Source: Paenibacillus tianmuensis | Lineage (GTDB): Bacteria > Bacillota > Bacilli > Paenibacillales > NBRC-103111 | Direction: 5' to 3' | Length of the DNA: 64,000 nt | Assembly: GCF_900100345.1 (NCBI RefSeq) | Contig: NZ_FMTT01000002.1 | Location: 124,001-188,000, forward strand | In this document: one piece after another, positions 8,371 to 16,109 of the stretch | Layout of the letters: the number at the start of each line of letters is the position of its first letter | Numbering within the stretch: the first letter of the stretch is position 1 | Position numbers and translations under genes: made by a program | The notes under the pieces: model-generated | What the model saw: only the letters and a program-made list of their open reading frames with translations | What the model was told of the DNA's origin: nothing | Databases searched by the model: none

Positions 8371-9357
8371 ATGAGCAGCGAAATCGTCGACATTATTATC
8401 GTAGGCGGCGGCCCGGCAGGGATGTTTGCGGCGTTTTACGGAGGAATGCGCCAAGCTTCCGTTAAATTGATTGAAAGCATGCCACAACTGGGCGGTCAGC
8501 TTGCAGCGCTTTATCCGGAAAAATACATCTATGACGTAGCCGGCTTTCCGAAGGTAACGGCGCAAGAGCTTGTTAATAATTTGGAAGCGCAAATGAAGCA
8601 TTTCCCACTCTCCATCTGCCTGGAAGAAAAGGTATTGAAAGTGGAGAAAAAAGACGAGCGTCTGTTCGAAGTGACGACGGACAAAGGCGTGCATCAATCT
8701 AAAGCGGTCATCATTACCGGCGGCGTCGGCGCGTTCGAACCGAGAAAGCTCGAACTCCCAGAAGCTGCGCAATACGAGAAGAAAAACCTGCACTACTTCG
8801 TCAGCGATCTTCACCGCTTCGCAGGCCAAAAGGTACTGATCAGCGGCGGAGGCGATTCTGCAGTAGACTGGGCGCTGATGCTGGAGCCGATCGCAGAGAA
8901 AGTAACGCTGATTCACCGCCGCGACAAATTCCGCGCGCATGAGCACAGCGTCGAGAACCTGATGAAGTCCAAGGTGGAAGTTATCACTCCGACGGAAATC
9001 AAGAAGCTCGAAGGCCGCGACCAAATCGAGCAAGTCGTACTTGCCCATTGCAAGACGGGCGAAGAACGCGTCATTGATGTCGATGCTGTGATCATCAACT
9101 TCGGCTTCGTCTCCTCCCTCGGCCCGATCGCCGAATGGGGACTGAACATCGACAACGGCTCCATCATCGTCGACTCGCGGATGGAAACGAACGTGCCCGG
9201 CATTTTCGCGGCAGGCGACATTACGACGTACCCCGGCAAGCTGAAGCTCATCGCCGTCGGTTTCGGCGAAGCGCCAACCGCCATCAATAACGCGAAGGTG
9301 TATATCGATCCGACAGCTAAGCTGTCCCCGGGCCACAGCAGCAACATGAAATTGTAA
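8371..9357 (+). CDS. yumC: Ferredoxin/flavodoxin-NADP+ reductase, YumC type
   Basis: Thioredoxin-reductase-like FNR that moves electrons between NADPH and ferredoxin or flavodoxin. 328 residues. FAD motif GGGPAG (about 12-17), [10 protein letters not shown] typical of this clade, and NADP motif [11 protein letters not shown] (about 157-167). It lacks the CxxC of true thioredoxin reductases, which separates it from TrxB. GGAGGTG lies about 12 nt before the ATG. Terminator at 9387-9425. Confidence 0.93.
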   Translation: MSSEIVDIIIVGGGPAGMFAAFYGGMRQASVKLIESMPQLGGQLAALYPEKYIYDVAGFPKVTAQELVNNLEAQMKHFPLSICLEEKVLKVEKKDERLFEVTTDKGVHQSKAVIITGGVGAFEPRKLELPEAAQYEKKNLHYFVSDLHRFAGQKVLISGGGDSAVDWALMLEPIAEKVTLIHRRDKFRAHEHSVENLMKSKVEVITPTEIKKLEGRDQIEQVVLAHCKTGEERVIDVDAVIINFGFVSSLGPIAEWGLNIDNGSIIVDSRMETNVPGIFAAGDITTYPGKLKLIAVGFGEAPTAINNAKVYIDPTAKLSPGHSSNMKL

Positions 9358-9386
9358 AAATACTTTCATCTATATTTGCTTTAGCC

Positions 9387-9425
9387 GAAAAGATCGCTCT
9401 GTTCCTAACAAAAGCGATCTTTTTG
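9387..9425. terminator. Terminator of yumC
   Basis: An 8-bp stem (9391-9398 with 9413-9420), extended by A/T pairs and followed by TTTT. Confidence 0.75.
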
Positions 9426-9472
9426 ACTTTTAACAGGGGAATCGCTTTCCACATAAAAGAAAAAAAGCCCGG

Positions 9473-9628
9473 TCAGCTGACCTGGGCTTCACCTTCTTTG
9501 TAGTAATCTAAGTTGATTTGTCTCCTCTTGATCTCGTCTAACAACAATTCGACAAAATCTTCTTCGAGTTTCAAATCGACGGCTTTGAAATAGGAGTCCA
9601 CTAAAATCTCATTACTGATCAGTTTCAT
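9473..9628 (-). CDS. sda: Sporulation histidine kinase inhibitor Sda
   Basis: Sda blocks sporulation kinases (KinA/KinB) while replication is perturbed or newly initiated. The translated 51 residues begin MKLISNEILVDSYFKAVDL and continue with a second helix ending DEIKRR. This matches the two-helix hairpin of B. subtilis Sda (46 residues), including the SYFKA and EIKRR signatures; the tail is 5 residues longer. The ATG follows AGGTGAG at 7 nt. The gene is below the usual ORF length cutoff. Upstream DnaA boxes (9699-9797) suggest the same DnaA-dependent checkpoint known in B. subtilis. The last codons overlap a small inverted repeat (GGTCAGCTGACC, 9471-9482). Confidence 0.88.
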   Translation of the reverse strand: MKLISNEILVDSYFKAVDLKLEEDFVELLLDEIKRRQINLDYYKEGEAQVS

Positions 9629-9658
9629 GGAACAACTCACCTTATCCTGTAATGTAAA

Positions 9659-9687
9659 ATTATATTAACATGTGCCCAAAATTAGAA
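9659..9687 (-). promoter_or_regulatory. Putative sda promoter
   Basis: Minus-strand TATAAT (9659-9664), with a weak -35 TTCTAA (9682-9687) 17 bp upstream. A DnaA box starts 12 bp beyond, a position suited to activation. Confidence 0.5.
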
Positions 9688-9698
9688 CAACCGTTCCA

Positions 9699-9797
9699 TT
9701 ATCCACATAGAATTGTGCATATCTTGTGAGTATTATGTTAATAAGTGTCGAATATACGTCATTGGCGGGGTGTATAGTGTGGACAAAGTTATACACA
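9699..9797. promoter_or_regulatory. DnaA-box cluster upstream of sda
   Basis: Two perfect matches to TTATNCACA, TTATCCACA at 9699-9707 and TTATACACA at 9789-9797. Two one-mismatch boxes lie on the other strand at 9714-9722 and 9778-9786. The 9629-9971 gap between divergent genes holds these boxes and the promoters, with no ORF. Confidence 0.75.
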
Positions 9798-9971
9798 AGC
9801 AGCGTACCGTTTTTCGCGATAAAAAAATATGATCGGAAAAGACCATTTTACTCCATTTTGACTATAATAGGGTAATTTAAGGATTATCTTGTCATTTATT
9901 GTTTAATCGTCCCTCCGTCGGTTGAAACTATGTAGTGATGGATTTTGATATACGAAGAAGGGAGCATCCCC

Positions 9972-10268
9972 GTGGAGGCACGTAAGCTGATCGCTTCGTT
10001 TTGTTATTTCAGCATATTTTTCGCCGGATTTCTTGTACCGGTTGTCGTCTACTTCGTCACCAACGACGGCTGGGTCCGCGAACACGCCAAAAAAGCGCTT
10101 CTCTCGCACATCTTGCCGTTCTTCTCGCTGCTCTTCTTCCTCATCATCTGGATAGCGACGATCTCGGTCACCTCCACGATTTTTCTGGGCGTGCTCAGCC
10201 TGATTTTGTATTTCGTCGTAACGATCTGGAACGTGATCAAAGGCATTCAAGTTCTGCTGGAACGATAA
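9972..10268 (+). CDS. DUF4870-like small membrane protein
   Basis: 98 residues with three hydrophobic helices (about 3-26, 44-64 and 69-92) and the REHAKKALLSH segment between the first two, typical of DUF4870 (Tic20-like fold) proteins. Function unknown. The start is GTG 9972, with GAAGGGAG 7 nt upstream, rather than the ATG at 9945, which has no ribosome site. The DnaA-box region lies upstream on the divergent side; TTGACT (9858-9863) and GATTAT (9882-9887) could be its promoter. Confidence 0.7.
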   Translation: MEARKLIASFCYFSIFFAGFLVPVVVYFVTNDGWVREHAKKALLSHILPFFSLLFFLIIWIATISVTSTIFLGVLSLILYFVVTIWNVIKGIQVLLER

Positions 10269-10413
10269 CTGCCATGCTGCGTGCGGACGCTACTTCGAAC
10301 AAGAAGTGGCGTTTTTGGCGTTCGCGGGATAAACGCGCGCTGTGGCTGTGCCGCAGTCCAAGCAATCTAAACGTGCGGTGCGTATGCTGGAAGTCAAAGA
10401 GAGGCGATGGCAT

Positions 10414-10731
10414 ATGATTAACGTGTATTTGGATGACTTGCGTCCGTGCCCGAAAGGTTTTACGCTGGCGAGGTCAGTCGAGCAGTGTATCGATTTGATG
10501 ACGGCCGGATCGGTTAACATCCTGTCGCTCGATCATGATCTGGGCCTCGGTAAAGCCAGCGGCTACGATTTGGTCAAATATATGGTCGAGAAGAACCTGT
10601 ATGCAAAAGAAATTATTATTCACAGCGCCAACCCGATTGGCCGGCATCTCATGTGGACGCTGCTGCAGAAGCATAAGCCAAGCAAGGTCAAGCTGTCGGT
10701 TCGACCCCAGCCATTGGCGTTTAGGATTTAA
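10414..10731 (+). CDS. Cyclic-phosphate-processing receiver-like protein (cREC family)
   Basis: 105 residues. The sequence INVYLDDLRPCPKG, then ILSLDHDLG and IIIHSANPIGR, is characteristic of small stand-alone receiver-like proteins named cREC, sometimes linked to cyclic-phosphate RNA ends. Acidic residues D7/D8 and the LDHD motif occupy the receiver acidic pocket. Start ATG 10414, because the 24 upstream in-frame codons do not resemble the family; the ribosome site (GAGAGG) is modest. No histidine kinase or output domain is nearby. Exact role unknown. Confidence 0.6.
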   Translation: MINVYLDDLRPCPKGFTLARSVEQCIDLMTAGSVNILSLDHDLGLGKASGYDLVKYMVEKNLYAKEIIIHSANPIGRHLMWTLLQKHKPSKVKLSVRPQPLAFRI

Positions 10732-10834
10732 CCGGCGGATGCGGATATGATACAATGAAGTATCCGTTCGCACGTTCGCTGCCAACTACGGCAGGAACCG
10801 CGGAATAAACCCATGCTTAGATAGGAGCAGTCAC

Positions 10835-11380
10835 GTGAATGCCAATGTGCTGAATTTTGAAGGAGACTCGCCGAAGACGGAAGCCAAAGCCAAGCTCACC
10901 GACAGCCCGGATATCGTATTCGAAGAGCTTCAAACGATTGCGATCCGACGGGAGGACGCCGACTTTTGGCTGAAATTTGCTTCCGAATGGGGCGGGGCTT
11001 TGTACTTGCTGGACGAAAAAAACTTCAAGCAGTTCGAGCGCGGGGAGATCGACCCGCAGGCGTTTGAATTTGCGCGAAGAACGTATCGGCTCGGCCTTAT
11101 TACGCTAAGCGCCTTGTATGACAAGCTGAAGACTTGGTCGGATTCGAATCCGCAAGAGGACTACCAGTTGGCGATAAACGTATTGGAATGTTATTTTTTG
11201 CCGAGTTATCTGGACGACTACGGCCGCGCATACGCGCCGGGAAAAAAACAGGGTCGAGCCTACGTCGAAGCGATTCGGCAAGCCTTCGGCGAAGGTGGCA
11301 GCCTTGAGCAAAAGGCGGAAGCCCTGCAAGCGCTAGTGCATGAATATATCGAGTACCTGCATGTCTACGCCAAACAGTGA
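10835..11380 (+). CDS. Hypothetical soluble protein
   Basis: 181 residues, no signal or membrane segment, and no family recognised. GTG start with TAGGAG 7 nt upstream; TACAAT at 10751-10756 may be its -10. Predicted mostly helical, with many aromatic residues. It ends at a clear bidirectional terminator (11402-11438). Confidence 0.7.
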   Translation: MNANVLNFEGDSPKTEAKAKLTDSPDIVFEELQTIAIRREDADFWLKFASEWGGALYLLDEKNFKQFERGEIDPQAFEFARRTYRLGLITLSALYDKLKTWSDSNPQEDYQLAINVLECYFLPSYLDDYGRAYAPGKKQGRAYVEAIRQAFGEGGSLEQKAEALQALVHEYIEYLHVYAKQ

Positions 11381-11401
11381 GCCGGACCATCAACCACGGT
11401 A

Positions 11402-11438
11402 AAAAAGCGGACTCCTTGTACAGGATCGTCCGCTTTTT
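11402..11438. terminator. Bidirectional terminator
   Basis: A perfect 11-bp stem (11402-11412 with 11428-11438) with A- and T-rich ends, between convergent genes. Confidence 0.8.
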
Positions 11439-11452
11439 GCATGGGTGGGCAT

Positions 11453-11911
11453 TCATGCGGCTTGCTTCTCCGCCAGCTGTTTAATGTAGAGATTTCGTTT
11501 CAGCAAAAAACTTCTCATGTACGCTTCCAGAAACATCCGGTCCGCCAGCTTGCCAAGAGGCCCTAATGGCGATGTGTAATCAAATTCGTCAATCATCAAC
11601 GTTCCCGAATCGACGGCGCAGAACTCATGCGTATGCCGAAACCGCTTGAACGCGCCCCGGACCATCTCGTCCACAAAATAAAAAGGCAACTCAAATTCCG
11701 TTATTTTCGCGGTCAACCGCTGCTTGATGCCGAAATGGACGGCCTCCCACGTTACCGTCTGCCCCAGCTCAATCAACCCGCTCATGACTCCGCCGACCGC
11801 TCTTTCCTTCGTTTGCGAAGTCGATTGGGCATGAACGTCGATACTTCGCGCCAGATCGAAGCAGGTTTCAATCGGCGCTTCTATGTACAATTCGGATCTG
11901 ATTACCGGCAT
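11453..11911 (-). CDS. SRPBCC (START-like) ligand-binding protein
   Basis: 152 residues. It opens with VIRSELYIEAPIETCFDLAR, the first strand and helix of the polyketide-cyclase/START fold, and ends with a long helix; the middle is LTAKITEFELPFYFVDEMV. This matches small cytosolic SRPBCC proteins often named 'cell division inhibitor-like', with unknown ligand. Start ATG 11911, 6 nt after AGGAGG; an upstream ATG would add six residues covering that site. Confidence 0.75.
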   Translation of the reverse strand: MPVIRSELYIEAPIETCFDLARSIDVHAQSTSQTKERAVGGVMSGLIELGQTVTWEAVHFGIKQRLTAKITEFELPFYFVDEMVRGAFKRFRHTHEFCAVDSGTLMIDEFDYTSPLGPLGKLADRMFLEAYMRSFLLKRNLYIKQLAEKQAA

Positions 11912-12111
11912 ATTCGTCCTCCTCTCCAAATCGAACGAAGCGCTGCGTCTTCCACGCCCCCGGTAACAAACACCTGTTCTGATATTACTACAAAATGGTT
12001 ATTTGAGCAACGAAGCGCCAATCCGGTTCGAGGATGTTGTTGAGTGTGAAAACTCGTCATCCGTCGTCAGCTTTTGGCCGTCGTGCCAAGTTATGCCAAG
12101 AGAGTCCATCT

Positions 12112-12420
12112 TCAACGAATAAGGCTCAGTTTATCTGCATCATGGAGCACATGGAAATTCAGAAGTTCGTAAGCAGTCATAGCATGGAGCTTTTCGTGCA
12201 GATCGAAAATAGCGATTTCTCCTTTATGCGTCTTGCCTAAATTTAATTTGGCACCGCACTCCACGTAAATTCGATGATTTTGCGTCCGGGAAGCCATGGT
12301 ATAATGAACAATATGGTTTAAAATAAAAAATGCGTGCGATTCGTCGGGCGTCAAGTATGCATCTGTAAGTTCAAAATCATTTTCGCCCGCTTCGAGAACA
12401 AGGGTTACCCTCTTCAACAT
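12112..12420 (-). CDS. Hypothetical protein
   Basis: 102 residues, not recognised. The N-terminus alternates hydrophobic and polar residues (KRVTLVLEAG), suggesting beta strands, and there are many His residues. AAGGAGTG lies 7 nt before the ATG, which supports a real gene. It is single, with no operon partner; 11912-12111 upstream of the SRPBCC gene holds nothing I can name. Confidence 0.55.
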   Translation of the reverse strand: MLKRVTLVLEAGENDFELTDAYLTPDESHAFFILNHIVHYTMASRTQNHRIYVECGAKLNLGKTHKGEIAIFDLHEKLHAMTAYELLNFHVLHDADKLSLIR

Positions 12421-12545
12421 GTTCTGCCACTCCTTATTGTTCTTTTAATGCGTTCGTTCCGCAGAAGTACCAAAGATGAAGCCACACAACATCGGATGCC
12501 TACTACCGGTGAAGTGATGAGATGTGATGTCAGAGCTCCTTTAAT

Positions 12546-12603
12546 GTAATTACGTTTTTCGTAATTTTATTACTTTTATAATAATTCCGAATTTCGTAAT
12601 TTT
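12546..12603. promoter_or_regulatory. AT-rich control region of the XRE gene with repeated motif
   Basis: TTTCGTAATTTT occurs twice (12557-12568 and 12592-12603), 35 bp apart, flanking a TATAAT (12577-12582). The first copy is also half of an inverted repeat, AATTACG (12548-12554) with CGTAATT (12560-12566). The arrangement suggests operator sites around a promoter, possibly for autoregulation. Confidence 0.5.
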
Positions 12604-12665
12604 CAATATTTCATTTTTTTCTATCTTCTCTGTTTTTTGTATACTTCTATTTGAGGTGGATATTG

Positions 12666-12899
12666 ATGAGAAAAGTGCGCTGCAATCTGAAAGCGATTCT
12701 TGAAGAACGAGGCATGGAACAAAAAGAGCTTGCACAAATAACGGGGATTAGAGAAGCGACCATTTCCGAGCTCTGCCGCGATATCAATAAAATGTTTCCG
12801 CGTACCGTGATCGATAAAATTGCAGATGCCCTGCAAATCGACGATATTAATCTATTAATTTCTATCCAAGACGAAAAAGACGGCAGCCGATCGGAATAA
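12666..12899 (+). CDS. Small XRE-type HTH transcriptional regulator
   Basis: 77 residues, essentially one Cro/C1-type helix-turn-helix (about residues 6-60): LKAILEERGMEQKELAQITG then REATISELCRD as the recognition helix, and the end of the domain PRTVIDKIADAL. There is no sensor or dimerisation domain. Start ATG 12666 with GAGGTGG 6 nt upstream. It sits in an AT-rich stretch unlike the flanks; the repeats at 12546-12603 are probably its operator. Confidence 0.85.
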   Translation: MRKVRCNLKAILEERGMEQKELAQITGIREATISELCRDINKMFPRTVIDKIADALQIDDINLLISIQDEKDGSRSE

Positions 12900-12991
12900 T
12901 CTGAAAGGCTATCGTCTATATTTGTTTCAAAATATTTAGCAACTGAATCCTCGTAAGCCTAGTGCTCTTTGCTTCGGCTTCGTCCTGAAAT

Positions 12992-13549
12992 TTATTTCTT
13001 CTTCAACGCCTGTACATCATCTTTAAAAGCGTCACTATACTGCTCGAATAATCCCGTATTAAACTTATAACTCTTGTCATTGGCTTGGGGCTTATTTTCC
13101 TTAAGTTGTTTGTACAAGTTATCGGTTTCACTCGATAGTTTAGTCCATACTTGCTTCACATTATCATACTTCGCATCCAATCCCTTTATATAAGCATCAT
13201 ATTCCGCTTTCTTCTCCATCGCTTTACCAAGTCGTTCAATTGTGAAATCTATGTCTAACTCCTTGCCTGTGGCGCTGGTACCTCTACTTTTGTACGAACC
13301 GATGTTTACGAATCCTTCGTTCCAAACATTCACGGTTATAAACCTGTCAATCTCAGCTAGTTTTGATTCCACTGTAGGCTCTTCCTTTTTAGTAGAAGCA
13401 TCCGCCTTATTAGCAGAGTTCGCAATCGATTTCTGAATGGCCTCGGCTAGCTTTTCCTCATCGGTTTTTTCTTTTGCACATCCGGAACTGACGAACAGCA
13501 ATACAACGGCCATTCCAATCAAAAAACCAATTTTGTTGCGATTAAACAT
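12992..13549 (-). CDS. Lipoprotein, unknown function
   Basis: 185 residues with a lipoprotein signal (residues 1-23, basic N-terminus then hydrophobic) and the lipidated cysteine C24 in VSSGC; Ser at -3 is less usual than Leu. The mature part is Lys/Glu/Asp-rich and mostly helical, possibly coiled coil. Start ATG 13549 with GGGGAG 7 nt upstream. AT-rich, like the nearby XRE gene. Family not recognised. Confidence 0.7.
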   Translation of the reverse strand: MFNRNKIGFLIGMAVVLLFVSSGCAKEKTDEEKLAEAIQKSIANSANKADASTKKEEPTVESKLAEIDRFITVNVWNEGFVNIGSYKSRGTSATGKELDIDFTIERLGKAMEKKAEYDAYIKGLDAKYDNVKQVWTKLSSETDNLYKQLKENKPQANDKSYKFNTGLFEQYSDAFKDDVQALKKK

Positions 13550-13900
13550 CTCAATACTCCCCTCTTTACACATGTTGATTTCCTTTTATATCGGTTACTC
13601 CCATATATATCGGATTTTCCAACAAAATTTTGAAGGAAATTTATGAAGAAGTTGCCCTAACTACCTGGCTTCAAATCGCGTGTGCCACCGAAGGTAATCA
13701 CCGGCAGACCAGCGCCCGACCACCAACACCTCCGAGCAGCACACTTTTTTTGTATGTACTGCATACATGTTTTTAAGCTTCAAAATAAAAACCTCCCAAC
13801 GTTGTATTCCGAAGAATAACGTCAGGAGGTACGGAGTTCGCAACCCATAAATGAAAAAATTCGGGTTGTTATCGTTCATTTCGTACGGACCAACCGTGCC
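13550..13900. other. Intergenic region with palindrome and terminator
   Basis: 351 bp without a credible gene. It contains a 6-5-6 palindrome (13751-13767, TGTATG/CATACA arms), roughly 200 bp upstream of the lipoprotein start, and the yutM terminator (13783-13829). A short ORF through here lacks a ribosome site and covers the terminator. Confidence 0.55.
13783..13829 (-). terminator. Terminator of yutM
   Basis: On the minus strand an approximately 16-bp interrupted stem closed by a TTCG tetraloop (13792-13829), followed by TTTTTATTTT. Confidence 0.85.
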
Positions 13901-14266
13901 TCAATCCTCGCAAGGCTGTGCCAGCACTTCTTCTTCCGGCTTCGTGCGGAAGCTGGAGCCGCAGCCACATGTGGCTACCGCGTTCGGGTTATGAATGCTG
14001 AACCCGCCGCCGATGCCGGTGTCTTGGAAATCGATCTCCACGCCGTACAAATATTTGGCGCTCTCTTCATCCACGACGACCTTCAGCCCGTGGATGTCCA
14101 TGACTTTGTCGCCTTCCTGCTCGTTGTCGTCAAAGCCCATCCCGTAGGAGAAGCCGCTGCAACCGCCTTCCTTGACGCCTACGCGCAAGAACAGATTCGG
14201 AGCTGCTTCCTCCGCCGCGAGCATTTCTTTAATTTTATCGCAAGCCGTTTCGCTGATTTTAATCAT
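13901..14266 (-). CDS. yutM: HesB/IscA/ErpA-type Fe-S cluster carrier
   Basis: A-type iron-sulfur carrier that passes clusters to apoproteins. 121 residues with the three conserved cysteines C36 (GGCSG), C100 and C102 (CGCGSSF); a fourth cysteine near the end (PCED) is extra. Start ATG with GGGAGG 8 nt upstream. In B. subtilis YutM lies in the same neighbourhood as YutJ, YuzB and the NifU-like YutI, all present here. The N-terminal ISETACDKIKEML segment is typical. Confidence 0.92.
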   Translation of the reverse strand: MIKISETACDKIKEMLAAEEAAPNLFLRVGVKEGGCSGFSYGMGFDDNEQEGDKVMDIHGLKVVVDEESAKYLYGVEIDFQDTGIGGGFSIHNPNAVATCGCGSSFRTKPEEEVLAQPCED

Positions 14267-14349
14267 ATCGCCATGCCTCCCTTACCTGCTCGAAAATGTA
14301 CTTCTATATAGAAGTATACTCCTTCCGGCCTCGGTCCTCAAGGGCTGCC

Positions 14350-14535
14350 TCATTTGCGGCTGTCCGTTTTATCGGCTTCATAATAACGAAGCAGCAATTG
14401 ATCCAATTGTCTGCTGCAGTGCTGCACTTCCGGATGCATGAACCCGAACTGGTTTCCTAAACTTACCATCTGTTCCCGCATGTCTTCGATTTCTTCGGAA
14501 ATGGAGGCCTGCTCATCGAGAGCTGGAGTAAGCAA
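14350..14535 (-). CDS. Spo0E-like aspartyl-phosphatase regulatory peptide
   Basis: 61 residues forming two helices. The C-terminal SRQLDQLLLRYY corresponds to the SQELD signature of Spo0E-family phosphatases that dephosphorylate Spo0A~P and so restrain sporulation. Here the Glu of SxELD is Gln (SRQLD), which is unusual. HPEV before the second helix is also family-like. Start TTG 14535, with AGGACGG 7 nt upstream; a weak site, so the start is uncertain. With sda it is the second sporulation inhibitor within 5 kb. Confidence 0.7.
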   Translation of the reverse strand: MLTPALDEQASISEEIEDMREQMVSLGNQFGFMHPEVQHCSRQLDQLLLRYYEADKTDSRK

Positions 14536-14666
14536 CTTGGCACCGTCCTACCCAATGTGATTTCAATCTAACAGTATACTAGACTCCCCTGCCCATGAAA
14601 ATAGGAACTAAACCCTATCTTGTTAAATTCTACAACAGGAATAATATAGTTTTAACGATTCATGTA

Positions 14667-14695
14667 TTGCCCCTCTCCGGCAGTAGGTTTATAAT
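14667..14695 (+). promoter_or_regulatory. SigA-type promoter of mqnE
   Basis: TTGCCC (14667-14672), exactly 17 bp, TATAAT (14690-14695). Transcription would begin near 14702, giving a leader of about 270 nt. Confidence 0.75.
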
Positions 14696-14701
14696 AAGGA
14701 G

Positions 14702-14974
14702 TATTGTTTATCACACGTGTCATTCGGGTGAAACGCATCGTTGGTCTGTCCAAGCGCTCAAGCGAAGCTTCGTATTTCATGGAATACGTCCAAGCTTCGC
14801 CTACCTGTGTGTCCTGGCCTGTTGACCATGTGCAAGCTTTCACAGCTTTTGCCGGTTCATCCGCAGCAGACTGCGAAAGACACGATTCCCTGTATCGTTG
14901 TACAACTTCATCGACAGAGCGTCCCGTTAACGGAAACCAGGGGCGCCTGACCCATTTACGGAGGTGGCTAAACC
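14702..14974 (+). ncRNA. Long structured 5' leader of mqnE, candidate cis-regulatory RNA
   Basis: Between the promoter and the mqnE ATG lie about 270 nt without a credible ORF but with several stems: 9 bp (14762-14770 with 14792-14800) enclosing 6 bp (14771-14776 with 14783-14788), a 5-bp hairpin with tetraloop (14862-14875), a 7-bp hairpin (14880-14900) and a 7-bp stem (14919-14925 with 14940-14946) that ends 14 nt before the Shine-Dalgarno. No known riboswitch class was recognised. With the promoter it accounts for most of the 14536-14974 gap. Confidence 0.45.
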
Positions 14975-16078
14975 ATGAGTACGATCATCAACAGCCAGGA
15001 AAGGCGCATGGCCGAAATCGCCGAAAAAGTGGAGCACGGAGAGCGTTTGACCCTGGAAGACGGCGTTTTTCTGTACGAAACGGACGATTTATTAACCATC
15101 GGACAATTAGCGAACCAAGTGAATTTGAAAAAGAACGGCAAAAAAGTGTATTTCGTCGACAACATGAGCCTGTACTTCACCAATGTTTGTGAGGAGCATT
15201 GCGCGTTCTGCCATTTCCGCCGCGACGAAGGCGAGGACGGCGCGTACACGCTGACGGCCGAGCAAATGTTCGATTACATCGACAAGCACTACCATCCGAA
15301 CATGCGGGAGTTCCACATTACGGGCGGCCACAATCCGAACGTGCCGTTCCAATATTATGTCGACTGTATCAAGGGACTGAAGCAGCGCTATCCGAATGTG
15401 ACTATCAAGGCGCACACGGCGGCAGAGATTGAGTTTTTTTCCCGACTTAGCGGGTTAAGCTATAAAGAAGTGCTGCAAGCGCTGATGGATGCCGGACTCG
15501 GCACGATGCCGGGCGGGGGCGCGGAAATTTTGTCCGAGCGTTACCGCAAAAAAATGCACCTGGTCGACAAAGCCTCCACCGAAGCGTGGCTGGAAGTGCA
15601 TCGTACGGCGCATCAGCTCGGCATGAAAACGCACGCCACCATGCTGTTCGGCGCCATCGAGACGTTCGAAGAACGGATCCAACATATGATGTACTTGCGC
15701 GAGCTGCAGGACGAAACCAGCGGCTTCATGGTCTTTATACCGAACTCGGTTCAGCCGGCCAGCGTCAATGCCAGCATCAAGCGCCGGGTATCGGCCTTCG
15801 ACAATTTGAAGACGATCGCGATCAGCCGTCTGATGCTAGACAACATTCAGCATATCAAAGCTTATTTCATCAATCTCGGTACGCAGCTTACGCAAATCGC
15901 CCTGACGTTCGGCGCTTCGGACGCCCACGGCACGATTATCCAGGAGCGTATCAGCCATGCCGCCGGAGCGACCTCGCCGGAAGGCATGACACGGGACGAA
16001 TTGGTTTGGCTCATTCAAGGAGCCGGCCGCATTGCCGTCGAGCGCGATACTTTCTATAACGAGATCAAGGTCTACTAA
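14975..16078 (+). CDS. mqnE: Aminodeoxyfutalosine synthase (radical SAM)
   Basis: MqnE joins a SAM-derived adenosyl group to 3-[(1-carboxyvinyl)oxy]benzoate to make aminodeoxyfutalosine in the futalosine menaquinone pathway. 367 residues. The radical-SAM cluster ligands are C72, C76 and C79 (CxxxCxxC). Family stretches REFHITGG, MPGGGAEI, SRLMLDNI and HIKAYF are all present. It differs from the cyclase MqnC mainly in the DSMPGGGAEI-type and LRELQDET segments, which favour MqnE. GGAGGTGG lies 7 nt before the ATG. The next gene, yutJ, follows by 31 nt and probably shares the transcript. Confidence 0.9.
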   Translation: MSTIINSQERRMAEIAEKVEHGERLTLEDGVFLYETDDLLTIGQLANQVNLKKNGKKVYFVDNMSLYFTNVCEEHCAFCHFRRDEGEDGAYTLTAEQMFDYIDKHYHPNMREFHITGGHNPNVPFQYYVDCIKGLKQRYPNVTIKAHTAAEIEFFSRLSGLSYKEVLQALMDAGLGTMPGGGAEILSERYRKKMHLVDKASTEAWLEVHRTAHQLGMKTHATMLFGAIETFEERIQHMMYLRELQDETSGFMVFIPNSVQPASVNASIKRRVSAFDNLKTIAISRLMLDNIQHIKAYFINLGTQLTQIALTFGASDAHGTIIQERISHAAGATSPEGMTRDELVWLIQGAGRIAVERDTFYNEIKVY

Positions 16079-16109
16079 TTAAGTCATAAGAGAAAGGGTT
16101 AACCGTTGT

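Noticed and set aside
14704-15192. Plus-strand frame through the mqnE leader
   Set aside because: No ribosome site, no recognisable protein, and it runs out of frame through the mqnE start.
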